A program made the translations under genes and the position numbers. From positions 5,965,501 through 6,029,500 of the forward strand of contig NZ_JAUSYN010000002.1 of the NCBI RefSeq assembly GCF_030816915.1: a DNA stretch of 64,000 nucleotides. Reading direction: 5' to 3'. Shown here piece after piece: positions 16,542 through 24,750 of this stretch (within the stretch, counting starts at the first letter, position 1; every line of letters begins with the position of its first letter). The notes below the pieces were generated by a model. The model saw nothing but the letters and a program-made list of their open reading frames with translations. It made no database searches and was not told the origin of the DNA. The DNA comes from Streptomyces sp. B3I8 (GTDB lineage Bacteria; Actinomycetota; Actinomycetes; Streptomycetales; Streptomycetaceae).

Positions 16542-17407
16542 CGCGCATCACCCGGACGCCGGGCGAGTAGGACCGTGAACACGGCCTCCTCCAGCAGCGA
16601 TCCGCTGGCTGCGAGCTCGTTGAGCAGCGCCCGGGCCTCGTCCTCGAACGCCGCGTGCCGCTCCCCGAAGAGCTCGGCCCCGGCGAAGGACGTGGTGCGC
16701 AGGTAGCCGAGCACCCCCTCCGGCGTCCAGGAACGCGTGACGGGGACGCGGTGCTCGGTCGCCTCGCTCCACGCCGAGTCGGCGAGGTCCTCCTGGAACG
16801 GGCGGACGGGCTCGAGGTAGTCGCCGAGCACTCCGGCGCGACGCCTGGGCCCCAGGTAGCCCTGGATCAGGTCGCGCAGTGCCCGGGTCCAGTCGGCCTC
16901 GTACGTCCATAGGCTGCCGTCCCCCATGATCGCCAGTGTGGCCTGCGGGGCGGCGATCCGGTGCGCCATCGCCAGCACGTCCGGGCCGCTCATCCAGTGG
17001 TAGGCCCGGCAGCAGGTGATCAAGTCCGGCGTCCATCTATCCTCCCCGGGCAGAGGGGCGAGGGGCGCGTAGACGTCGGCGGAGGTTTGGACGAGGTTGA
17101 GGGTGCAGTCCCCGAGCAGGGGCGTGAGCGCGGCCCGGGCCTGGTCGAGCATTGGCCGGCTCCAGTCGACGCCTTCGATGTACGCGAGAGTGGGGAGAGC
17201 TTTCAGCAGTGCCCGGGGGACTTGTCCGGTGCCGGTGCCCAGGTCCAGCAGTGTTGGATCGGGAAGGTCCCGGACGGTGTCGGCCAGCAGCTGGGCAGCT
17301 TCGGCGGGCACACCCGGCCGGTAGCGGTCGTACTCGGCGGCGGCCGCCGCGAATAGTGCTTCGTGGCCCGCAGGCAGGCTCGGGGAGGGATCGTCGGGAT
17401 AGGTCAC
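16538..17407 (-). CDS. Class I SAM-dependent methyltransferase
   Basis: 289 aa from GTG overlapping the upstream stop (GTGA). Motif I is LLDLGTGTGQVPRALLKALP; the acidic post-I residue lies in IEGVDWSRPML. CRAYHWM resembles the active-site segment of small-molecule methyltransferases of the UbiE/YcgJ type. It sits between the PIMT-like gene and the NUDIX-kinase gene in one operon with no gaps. Substrate unknown. The protein is the usual size for the family. Confidence 0.82.
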   Translation of the reverse strand: MTYPDDPSPSLPAGHEALFAAAAAEYDRYRPGVPAEAAQLLADTVRDLPDPTLLDLGTGTGQVPRALLKALPTLAYIEGVDWSRPMLDQARAALTPLLGDCTLNLVQTSADVYAPLAPLPGEDRWTPDLITCCRAYHWMSGPDVLAMAHRIAAPQATLAIMGDGSLWTYEADWTRALRDLIQGYLGPRRRAGVLGDYLEPVRPFQEDLADSAWSEATEHRVPVTRSWTPEGVLGYLRTTSFAGAELFGERHAAFEDEARALLNELAASGSLLEEAVFTVLLARRPGDAR

Positions 17408-18696
17408 GCGGATGCTCCCTCGTCGAGCGCACGGCGGGTGGGAAGGCGCCAGGACAGACGGCCGCACGCGGATACGGCCCGCTGGCCACCGTCCGGCTCG
17501 AAGAGGAGGCGGTATCGGCTGGGGCTGCCGGCCGCCTGCCACCGGACGGCCAGGTCCTGGAGTTCCTTCCAGATGTCGCGCGGACCGTGGGTGGTGACGT
17601 TCCAACGAGAGCGCCCCACCGGCTCCACCCGTAGCCAGGATCCGCAGGCGGGCGCGCCGATCACCAGGTGCTCGGCGCCGAAGTCGCGCACCAGCCCACC
17701 GAGCAGGTGGTCTGCGGCCAGCCACAGGCCCCGGTCGGTGTCCGCAGGCGGCACCAGCATGCTCCGCTGCGTCCAGGTGCCCGGCTCGGCGGCGATGCGC
17801 TGCCGGAAGTCCTCGCTGAGCCAGATCCGTTCCATTCCGTGCCCGGCTCGGTGGGCGAACTCCACCGCCCGCAGCTCTCCGGTGATCTGCCCGCCGTCGT
17901 TGCGCTCCACGACGGCGAGGGCGGGCCACGACGGTGACGCGCTGGTCACGTGCGCCAGCAGTTTGCCGCCAGGGGCGAGCTGCTTGACGAGGGCCGCCGG
18001 CACACGCCCCACCGCGTACGACACGAAAACGCGGTCGAACTTCCGCCCCGGTAGACCCTGTTCGCCGGACCCGCACACCACCTCCGGTCGGAAGTCCAGG
18101 TCGGCCAGCCGGACCCTGGCCGCGTCGGTGAGGTGTCGGTCCCGGTCGAGGCTGACCACCTCTTGGTCGCCGCAGACCTGGCAGGCCACCGCGGCGGTCA
18201 CCCCCGCGCCCGTCCCGACATCCAACACCCGCTGACCCGGGCGTAGATCCAGCTCCTCCAGCAGCGAGGCGGTCAGACCCATCACCGTCGACATCGACGT
18301 GATCGACGCCCCCGACCGCGTCCCGCGCACCCGGCCCATCAGGGGCTCACCGTCGTGCTGGACGAGCACACTGGCCCCGCCGTACAGCAGCCCGAGCAAC
18401 TCGGGACGGTCCTGCGGCGCCGACCAGTCCAGCAGGTCCCACCGCGGCGGCTCCTCACCCGGGGCGCTGCGCCGCACGTACGCCTGCGGCATCAGTACCT
18501 CGCGGGGCAGCGTGAGCAGAGCGTCGCGCACCGGCCCGGGCCGTAGCCCGTGCTTCTTCTCCAGCTCGGCGACCATTGCTGCGCGCGCGTCGACCGGATT
18601 CACTTCGGCAGCCGAAGGTCGGTTGCTGTCGGCCGGCCGTCCTGCTCGCCCTGGTGTCCGGCCGGCCGTGACTGGGCTCGCGTCCAGGGCCCTCAT
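17404..18696 (-). CDS. PIMT-like protein methyltransferase (stand-alone)
   Basis: 430 aa. The ATG at 18696 overlaps the triple-NUDIX stop (ATGA). An N-terminal helical region (VAELEKKHGLRPGPVRDALLTLPREVLMP) is followed by SGASITSMSTVMGLTASLLEELDLRPGQRVLDVGTGAGVTAAV, the PIMT hallmark Ser-Thr substrate loop and SAM motif I. A long C-terminal extension (IGAPACGSWLRVEPVGRSRWNVTTHGPRDIW) is shared with methyltransferases seen in Streptomyces RiPP-type loci. PIMTs esterify Asp or isoAsp carboxylates. It is the second such domain in the operon, so two peptide carboxylates, or two peptides, may be substrates (inference). Confidence 0.8.
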   Translation of the reverse strand: MRALDASPVTAGRTPGRAGRPADSNRPSAAEVNPVDARAAMVAELEKKHGLRPGPVRDALLTLPREVLMPQAYVRRSAPGEEPPRWDLLDWSAPQDRPELLGLLYGGASVLVQHDGEPLMGRVRGTRSGASITSMSTVMGLTASLLEELDLRPGQRVLDVGTGAGVTAAVACQVCGDQEVVSLDRDRHLTDAARVRLADLDFRPEVVCGSGEQGLPGRKFDRVFVSYAVGRVPAALVKQLAPGGKLLAHVTSASPSWPALAVVERNDGGQITGELRAVEFAHRAGHGMERIWLSEDFRQRIAAEPGTWTQRSMLVPPADTDRGLWLAADHLLGGLVRDFGAEHLVIGAPACGSWLRVEPVGRSRWNVTTHGPRDIWKELQDLAVRWQAAGSPSRYRLLFEPDGGQRAVSACGRLSWRLPTRRALDEGASA

Positions 18697-20177
18697 CGCC
18701 CGTCCCACCCCATCTGCGAGTACAAGCGCCCGGCGAGCACTCCGTCGATCGCCTGGCGGGTGTAGGGCACGACGGCGGCCGGGAGATCCTTCGGGTTCCA
18801 CCACCGCCACTCCACGCACCGGTCGGGCTCCAGGACGACTGGGGTGCCGGACCAGGTGCGGGCCCGGAAGACGAGGCCGATACGCGGGCGGGCGGACGGC
18901 GAGTCCACGAGGTGGACGAGGTGCACGAGCTCGACGTCGCCCGGCTCGATGATCAGCCCCCCTTCCTCCTGAGCCTCCCGGATCAGGCAGCTGATCGCTT
19001 CTTCCCGCTCGCAGTGCCCGGCCAGGAAGTGCCACGTGTTGCCCGCGTATGCCGAGTCCGGGTGACGCAGGCCGAGGAGGATCCGGCCGCGGTTGTCCTC
19101 CAGGTAGAGGTGGACACCCACGATGTGGAGCTCGGTCCCCTCCGGCGCCTCGTCACGCAGCAGCCAGGCCGTGGCCGGCGGACTGCCGGCGGGGGGATGC
19201 TCTGCCGCGTGCCGGCGGACCAGGTCACCGAGACCGGGGCTCAGGTGCAGCTGCTCCAGCGTGTCCGGGGTGAACCACCGCAGCAGCACGCCCTCTTGCA
19301 GCGCCACCGTCTCCGGATCACCGCTCCAGCGGCCCACGAAGACCTGGATCGGCACCGCGAAGCCGTCGACGCTCGTCGCCTCCTCCAGGGCATACGGCGT
19401 CAGGCCATTCACCTCCAGGCCCGGGACCTCTTCGGCGAGCTCCCGCCGCAAGGTCGCCTCCAGGTTGACGTCCTCCACCGTACGGCCGCCGCCGAGGAGA
19501 GCGAACGTGCCAGGGGCCCAGATGCCTTCACGCTGGTCACGCAGGTGAAGCAGGTATCTGCCGTGGCCGTCGTGGATCAGCGCGGAGGCGTTAACGGGCT
19601 CTGGCCGCCCGTCGAGGCCCTGGTCTCGGGCGTCCAGGAGCTTGGCACGCAAGGTCGGGGACCTGACGTCGGCGAACTCGAGCCACCGGGCGCCGGCAAC
19701 CTCATCGTCCTGCAATGTGAGCTCGGGGTGCTGCTCGGGCACGAGATAGAAGACGAAGCGGAAGTCGAAGTGCTGGTGGGAGCCTTCGCCCTTGGCGGGG
19801 TTCGCGTCGATGTCGTGGACGTCGATGTCGATCGGAGCCCCGAGGAACTGCGGAGTCAGGCACAGGTCGCCCGGCCGGATGCCGGTCTCCTCGCACGCCT
19901 CCCGCAGCGCCGCGGCCAGGAGCGTCCGGTCGTCCTCGACATGGCCGCCCGGAGCGAGGAGCAGCCCCGTGACCTTGTGGCCGATGTGCAGAACGCGTTG
20001 TTCCCGGTCGATGACCGCCGCGCTGCAAGTGACGTGACCGGGGAGCGTGGCACGGCTGGCCGGGGCGTCGGCTCCGTCCAGGAGGGACAACAGCCCGGCT
20101 AGGGAATCCCGCTCGTGCGGATGCCGGGCCAGGTACGCCTCGGCGGTCGCGCGGATGTGGGAACGGGTGAGCGGCAC
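18693..20177 (-). CDS. Triple-NUDIX protein
   Basis: 494 aa from the GTG at 20177, chosen because GAGGTGA lies 7 nt upstream and the sequence then begins PLTRSHIRATAEAYLARHP like other NUDIX proteins. A GTG at 20276, overlapping the ABC stop, would add a low-complexity 33-residue extension. Three NUDIX domains follow: box 1 GGHVEDDRTLLAAALREACE (first Glu altered), box 2 GGGRTVEDVNLEATLRRELA (distorted EExG), and box 3 AGHCEREEAISCLIREAQEE (canonical). Domain 3 is therefore the best catalytic candidate, and 1 and 2 may be divergent or binding domains. The protein overlaps the next methyltransferase by 4 nt. Three NUDIX units in one chain is rare. Confidence 0.85.
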   Translation of the reverse strand: MPLTRSHIRATAEAYLARHPHERDSLAGLLSLLDGADAPASRATLPGHVTCSAAVIDREQRVLHIGHKVTGLLLAPGGHVEDDRTLLAAALREACEETGIRPGDLCLTPQFLGAPIDIDVHDIDANPAKGEGSHQHFDFRFVFYLVPEQHPELTLQDDEVAGARWLEFADVRSPTLRAKLLDARDQGLDGRPEPVNASALIHDGHGRYLLHLRDQREGIWAPGTFALLGGGRTVEDVNLEATLRRELAEEVPGLEVNGLTPYALEEATSVDGFAVPIQVFVGRWSGDPETVALQEGVLLRWFTPDTLEQLHLSPGLGDLVRRHAAEHPPAGSPPATAWLLRDEAPEGTELHIVGVHLYLEDNRGRILLGLRHPDSAYAGNTWHFLAGHCEREEAISCLIREAQEEGGLIIEPGDVELVHLVHLVDSPSARPRIGLVFRARTWSGTPVVLEPDRCVEWRWWNPKDLPAAVVPYTRQAIDGVLAGRLYSQMGWDGR

Positions 20178-20272
20178 GTCATCACCTCGGGACGGCATGG
20201 GAAGGGCGGGGTCGTCCGCGGCCGTGGGTGCGGCTGCTTCGGCGGGGCGTACTGAGATGGCGCCGGGGCCGC

Positions 20273-22276
20273 TCACGCGGGGGTCTCGCGCTTCTCGCCG
20301 TCCGGCTCGGACGTGATCTGGTAGGACAGCAACTGCTGGAACAGACCCGGCTGTTGCGAGAGCTGGGCGTAGGTGCCCTCCTGGACGATTTTGCCGTCGT
20401 CGAGGACCACGATGCGGTCGGCGATGGCGACATTGGTGATGCGGTGGGTCACCAGCAACACCGCCCGGTCCCGGGCGAGGTTTCGCAGCCGCTGGAAGAT
20501 GCGGTACTCGGCGCGGGGATCCAGGTTCGCCGTCGGCTCGTCGAGGACCAGCAGACCGGCCTGGCGGAAGAACGCTCTCGCCAGGGCGATGCGCTGCCAC
20601 TGGCCGCCGCTCAATTCCTCCCCGTTGAGCCACTCGCGGGCCAGGAGGGTGTCCAGGCCGGCACCGAGCTTGTCGACGACTTCGTCGGCGTCGGCCGCCT
20701 CGCACGCCTCGCGGACCGCCGCGTCGCCGCGCGCCGTGGGCTGGCCCTGGGTCACGTTCTCGCGCACGGTCAGCGGCCAGTGCGCGTAGTTCTGCGGCAC
20801 GAGGGCGACCTGCTGCCACAGGGCCTGCGGATCGGCGTCGCCGGTGGGGACGCCGTCCCACAGCACCTGCCCGCCTGTGGGCAGGTAGAGACCGCTGACC
20901 AGCTTCGACAGCGTCGACTTGCCCGAGCCGTTGAAGCCCACCAGCGCGGTGACCTCACCCCGGCGCAAGGTGAGGGAGACGTCGGACAGCGCGTCGCGGT
21001 CCTTGCCGGCGTACCGGTGGGTGACCGACTTGACCTCGATCGTCTCCGGCGGCTCAGGGCGGTGCGGACCCCGGCGCATGCGGAAGCCGCCGGCCTTGTC
21101 CAGGAAGCCGCTCCAGTCGTCCATGTACAGCCCCGTCCGCACGGCGCGCGCACCGACAGCCACCAGACCGTGGACCGACATACCTACCGTCTGCAGGGCG
21201 AAGACGGCCGTCCCGGCATGCCCGACGGTGATACGGCCGGTCGCGAGCAGCCACACGACCGCCGCCCATACCACCGCCGACCCCAGCCCTCCGCACACCG
21301 CGCCGACCAGGGACATCCGGGCGCCCTTGTCGGCCGCGGCCCGGTCCTCGCGGTTGATCCGGGCGACGGTGTGCCGGTACCGGCCGGACAGGAAGCCGGC
21401 CATGGTGCCGGCGCGGATCTGGTCGGCGGCGTCCTTGGTGTAGATGTGCCAGCGCAGCACCGACAGCATCCGGTTGTCGCCGTTGCTGCGGAGGTTCGCC
21501 AGGTACCGGACGCGCGCAGCGCTCACCTGGGCCAGGGCCTGCGGCAGGCTGGCTGCGACGAGGAGGGGGAGAAGGACCCAGTGCACGCCGGTCAGCACGA
21601 TCGCCCCGGCGAGGAAGCTGGCGCCCGACGCGATCAAGTCCTGGCCCTCGTTGATCAGGTCGCCGGTGACCTGGGCGCCGCGGTCGGCGGCTTCCCGGTC
21701 ACGGTTGAAGTCGGGGTCGTCGTACGCGCACAGCTCGACCTCGGCGCAGCCGGTCAGCAGCATCTGCTCGGCCTCGCGTGACATCAGCGGGCCCAGCCGG
21801 GAGGACAGCCAGTTGACGGTGATTCCGAGGAGCGCGCGCACGCCGGCGGCACCGGCGAGCAGGGCGACGGAGGGCCATGCCTGAAGGAGCCGGTGGTAGA
21901 CGTCTCCGCTGCGCAGCAGGGCGGTCAGGGTGCCGGCGATGGCGACCAGGCCCAGGGCCTGCATCACGCCGGTGACGGTCTGGCACAGCAGGAGGCCGAC
22001 GGTTGCTCGTCGGTCGACGCGCCAGGCGAGAGCCAGCGAGCGGCGCACCAGTTGCGGCAGGCGGCGGGCCATGTCGCGCATCCGGATTGAGCGGCCGGCT
22101 GCTTCGCGGCTGCCGGTCAGGTCGACGTACCGCATCTGCGGCTCGGGAGCCGGCGTGGGCGAAGTGCCGCTCGGCGAGGGTGCGGGCGTTCTGGCGGACG
22201 GCGCGGAGGGGGACGCTGCGGGGGTGGTGCGCGGTCCCGGAACACTGTCGGCTGATGCATCGGTGGGCTCACTCAT
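20273..22276 (-). CDS. ABC transporter, fused permease/ATPase (exporter type)
   Basis: 667 aa, ATG overlapping the stop of the 40-aa peptide gene (ATGA). A Pro/Ala/Ser-rich N-terminus precedes six predicted membrane helices (residues ~65-360), then the nucleotide-binding domain: Walker A GFNGSGKST near 445, signature LSGGQWQRIAL near 555, Walker B LLVLDEPTANLD, H-loop VTHRI. This is the homodimeric exporter layout of LanT/McjD-like transporters, without an N-terminal C39 peptidase. Directly behind a small peptide gene and heading a tailoring operon, it probably exports the operon product and provides immunity. Substrate unproven. Confidence 0.88.
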   Translation of the reverse strand: MSEPTDASADSVPGPRTTPAASPSAPSARTPAPSPSGTSPTPAPEPQMRYVDLTGSREAAGRSIRMRDMARRLPQLVRRSLALAWRVDRRATVGLLLCQTVTGVMQALGLVAIAGTLTALLRSGDVYHRLLQAWPSVALLAGAAGVRALLGITVNWLSSRLGPLMSREAEQMLLTGCAEVELCAYDDPDFNRDREAADRGAQVTGDLINEGQDLIASGASFLAGAIVLTGVHWVLLPLLVAASLPQALAQVSAARVRYLANLRSNGDNRMLSVLRWHIYTKDAADQIRAGTMAGFLSGRYRHTVARINREDRAAADKGARMSLVGAVCGGLGSAVVWAAVVWLLATGRITVGHAGTAVFALQTVGMSVHGLVAVGARAVRTGLYMDDWSGFLDKAGGFRMRRGPHRPEPPETIEVKSVTHRYAGKDRDALSDVSLTLRRGEVTALVGFNGSGKSTLSKLVSGLYLPTGGQVLWDGVPTGDADPQALWQQVALVPQNYAHWPLTVRENVTQGQPTARGDAAVREACEAADADEVVDKLGAGLDTLLAREWLNGEELSGGQWQRIALARAFFRQAGLLVLDEPTANLDPRAEYRIFQRLRNLARDRAVLLVTHRITNVAIADRIVVLDDGKIVQEGTYAQLSQQPGLFQQLLSYQITSEPDGEKRETPA

Positions 22277-22395
22277 GCCGCCCACCCCGTATCCGGACGT
22301 GCTGAGCTGAGCTTGTCGTCAACGCTGTGCGTGATCACGCCGGGCCGCCGTTCGATTCCGGGAGGCTGCTGCAAGGGGGCAGGGGTGGGATGCAT
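22273..22395 (-). CDS. 40-aa peptide gene, candidate RiPP-type precursor
   Basis: Too short for usual gene calling. ATG (complement of 22393-22395) with GGAGG 7 nt upstream, 40 codons, and a TGA overlapping the ABC transporter ATG (ATGA). The peptide begins MHPTPAPLQQPPGIERRPGV and ends KLSSARPDTGWAA. There is no signal peptide or Cys. The C-terminal A-R-P-D-T-G recalls the G-M-R-P-D and G-M-T-P-D-T-G units of the 92-aa repeat peptide 4 kb away. The strong ribosome site and translational coupling support expression as the leader gene of the nine-gene operon. It could be a precursor, or merely a coupling leader ORF. Confidence 0.6.
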   Translation of the reverse strand: MHPTPAPLQQPPGIERRPGVITHSVDDKLSSARPDTGWAA

Positions 22396-22601
22396 GGCGT
22401 GTCCTCCGTCTGGGCGTCGGTGTGGCACTGATGCTCTAAAAACGCACTGGACCTGGTCCCGTCACGGCCCGATCGGAGGGCATTTGGTGAACGGGAGTTC
22501 TAATGCCAGGAGCAGGGCAGGCGGGCTCTGGGCGGTCGCGACTCAAACTCGTTCGATCAGGGCGGTTCACTCCTTCAGGGGGTTGCGGACAGCACGGACC
22601 G

Positions 22602-22627
22602 GGCCGCCGCGGAAGTCCGCGGCGGCC
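22602..22627 (-). terminator. Hairpin GGCCGCCGCGGA-AG-TCCGCGGCGGCC
   Basis: A perfect 12-bp GC stem with a 2-nt loop, located just beyond the stop of the AlkC-like gene on the minus strand. It likely terminates the minus-strand aaRS-like/TauD/AlkC transcript before the 40-aa peptide operon begins. Few T residues follow, as is usual in Streptomyces. Confidence 0.6.
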
Positions 22628-22665
22628 GTGCGGTAGGTGTTCAGAGCAGGACCGGCGGGAGGGTG

Positions 22666-23793
22666 TCAGGCGTTGAGGACGGTGAAGGCGACGGAGGGGA
22701 AGCGGCGGCCGTTGACCTGGAGGGCGAGGGAGTAGGAGCCCGGTGAGACCTTCCACCGTGCGGTCGAGCGCAGCGGGTGCGCCTTGGCGAGCCGCAGTGC
22801 CTGGCCCGCTTCGGCTGTGGCACGCCGCAGGAAGGAGACCTTCTCCCGCGGCTGGCCATTCTGCCCCGTGGTGGCGATCACGATCATCACGTGGACTGGT
22901 GCGGTGGCGGTGGCAGTGAGAGCGGCGGAGAAGTTCAGGGTGTCGCCGTCGCGGAGTTCGGTGCGCTCCAGGACGAGGGGGGTGAGCGCGATGGGCGCGT
23001 CGTGGGCGTAGCCGAGGATGGCGTAGGCGGGCGGCCAACCCTCCTTCAGCCGGTTGCGCAGGGCACCCCGGGCGATGAAGGCGAAGTGCTCGTCTGCGAG
23101 TCGGCCCGACTGCTTCCACCGCTGAAAGGTGGTCACCACGAGGTCGGGCTGGCTGGCGGCGATGTCGCTGAGGTGGTTGGCGACGGAGGTGCGGACATAG
23201 AGGTGAGCGTCGCCGTAGAGCTGATCGAGGACGGGCAGTGCCGCGTCGACGGGCATCTGGATCCGTGGGGCCCAGGGCAGCAGGGGCCGGGTGGCCTCGC
23301 TCGCCAGTCTGCGCACCCGGAAGTCCTCGTCGCGGGTCCACGCGCCGACGGCCTTCATTGTCTCGTCGGGGAAGTCGGCGAGAAAGTGCCGCACCGGGAG
23401 CTCGGCGGAAAAGTACCCCGTCATGCGGGCCAGAGCGGCGAGCGCCTGGTCCAGGTGCTCAGCGGTACGCAGGTAGCGGGAGACGTAGTCGGAGTGGGGC
23501 GAGTAGATGTGCAGGCCGAAGTCATTGGTCACGCCGGCGGCCTCGGGCGTCGGTGGGAGGGAGCGCAGCAGGATGTCGAGCGCGTCGGGGCCGGTGACCG
23601 GAAGGTGGGCGTGCAGGCCCTCGCTGGTGCGGGCGATCCGGCCGCTGAGCTCCAGCCGGGGAAGGTCGGCCGTCACCGACTTCACGAAGCTGTCGACGTC
23701 GAACTCGGGGCAGGCCGAATGGACTTCGCGGCCGATGCGGGCGATGCGCTCGGCGTTGAGGGCGGTCTCTTTCAGGGGAACCTTCACGGTCAT
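22666..23793 (-). CDS. AlkC-type DNA glycosylase (HEAT-like) with C-terminal Ig-like domain
   Basis: 375 aa, ATG at 23793 with only a weak ribosome site. The N-terminal ~260 residues are HEAT-like helices with AlkC hallmarks: FVKSVTADLPRLELSGRIART, HLPVTGPDALDILLRSLP, and VRRLASEATRPLLPW. The last ~100 residues are beta-rich (LNFSAALTATATAPVHVMIV...KVSPGSYSLALQVNGRRFPS), matching the Ig-like domain of some AlkC proteins. AlkC excises positively charged alkylated bases such as 3-methyladenine. Placed inside a biosynthetic operon, the most natural role is self-resistance to a DNA-alkylating product, as AlkD-type glycosylases do in yatakemycin-type clusters (known analogy; role here inferred). 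Confidence 0.82.
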   Translation of the reverse strand: MTVKVPLKETALNAERIARIGREVHSACPEFDVDSFVKSVTADLPRLELSGRIARTSEGLHAHLPVTGPDALDILLRSLPPTPEAAGVTNDFGLHIYSPHSDYVSRYLRTAEHLDQALAALARMTGYFSAELPVRHFLADFPDETMKAVGAWTRDEDFRVRRLASEATRPLLPWAPRIQMPVDAALPVLDQLYGDAHLYVRTSVANHLSDIAASQPDLVVTTFQRWKQSGRLADEHFAFIARGALRNRLKEGWPPAYAILGYAHDAPIALTPLVLERTELRDGDTLNFSAALTATATAPVHVMIVIATTGQNGQPREKVSFLRRATAEAGQALRLAKAHPLRSTARWKVSPGSYSLALQVNGRRFPSVAFTVLNA

Positions 23794-23875
23794 GGGCAAA
23801 CCCTAGGGCTGACTACGGGGCCGCCCTCGTGTTCTCGCCGCAGGTCATCCGGCGGTGTGAACACGAGGCTTTCGG

Positions 23876-24718
23876 CTATCGGACGGCGGCGCGGTACAGC
23901 AGCCGGCGCTGGCGGGAGCTGTCGCAGGGGGAGGCGGTGTGGAGGGTGGCGAGGTTGTCCCACACGACCAGGTCGCCCTGACTCCAGCGGTGGCTGTAGA
24001 CGTACGGCGCGCTGATCGTGTGCTCCAGCAGTTCGTCGATCAGGGCGCGGCTCTCCTTCTCGGGGAGTCCGTTGATGCCGCTGATCACCATGGAGCCGAG
24101 CAGCAGCGAGCGGGCACCGGTGACCGGGTGGGTCAGGACGAGCGGGTGCTCAACCTCCGGGTGACCAGCGAGACTTCCGGCCGCGACCGACGATTGGCCG
24201 CCGCTGGCCTGGCTCTGCAGGACACGTAGCTGCTCGATGGAGTGCACCGCGCGCATCCCCTCGATCGGCTGCCGCATCGCCGGGGGAAGGGCGGCGTAGG
24301 CGCGGGTCGCGTCGGCGAAGCGGGTCTCACCGCCCTGCTCGGGGGTGATGACCGAGTACAGCAGGGTCGCGGAGGTTAGCTTCGGCTTGAAGCTGTTGTC
24401 GGCATGCCACTCCTCCTCGTTGTCCCCGTCGTAGATGCCGACGTGCTCGCCGTCCTCAACGATGTTGCTGATGACGGTCAGCCCGGGGAAGCCGCCGACG
24501 GCGTACCGGCGGTCGACGCTCGTGTCCACCGTCCCGAAACAGGAGGCGACGGTCAGGAGATCGGCGTGGGTCAGGTGCTGTCGGGGCGCGATCAGCAACC
24601 GGTGCCGATGAAGGGCTCGCGCCAGCTGGGGCAGGAGGTCTTCGGCGTCGGTCGCGAGGTTGCAGTCGACGACGGCGCCGAAGCCGCTCTCGTCGAGCGG
24701 GCGCAGCGGCAAGGACAT
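23876..24718 (-). CDS. TauD/TfdA-type Fe(II)/2-oxoglutarate dioxygenase
   Basis: 280 aa, ATG with AAAGGAG 5 nt upstream. The iron triad is visible: WHADNSF (HxD) near residue 105 and NLATLHTAS (distal His) near 265, with Arg residues near the C-terminus for 2-oxoglutarate. Relatives include amino-acid hydroxylases such as arginine and asparagine hydroxylases of the clavaminate-synthase-like group. It is co-transcribed with the aaRS-like gene (32-bp gap) and the AlkC-like gene. Probably hydroxylates an amino acid or peptide residue. Substrate unknown. Confidence 0.86.
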   Translation of the reverse strand: MSLPLRPLDESGFGAVVDCNLATDAEDLLPQLARALHRHRLLIAPRQHLTHADLLTVASCFGTVDTSVDRRYAVGGFPGLTVISNIVEDGEHVGIYDGDNEEEWHADNSFKPKLTSATLLYSVITPEQGGETRFADATRAYAALPPAMRQPIEGMRAVHSIEQLRVLQSQASGGQSSVAAGSLAGHPEVEHPLVLTHPVTGARSLLLGSMVISGINGLPEKESRALIDELLEHTISAPYVYSHRWSQGDLVVWDNLATLHTASPCDSSRQRRLLYRAAVR

Positions 24719-24750
24719 CGCGGCTCCTTTCCGGACGGTCGTGTCGGTGA

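Noticed and set aside
22313..22636. Plus-strand open frame of 107 codons
   Set aside because: It overlaps the 40-aa minus-strand gene and the terminator hairpin and has no codon bias or start signal.
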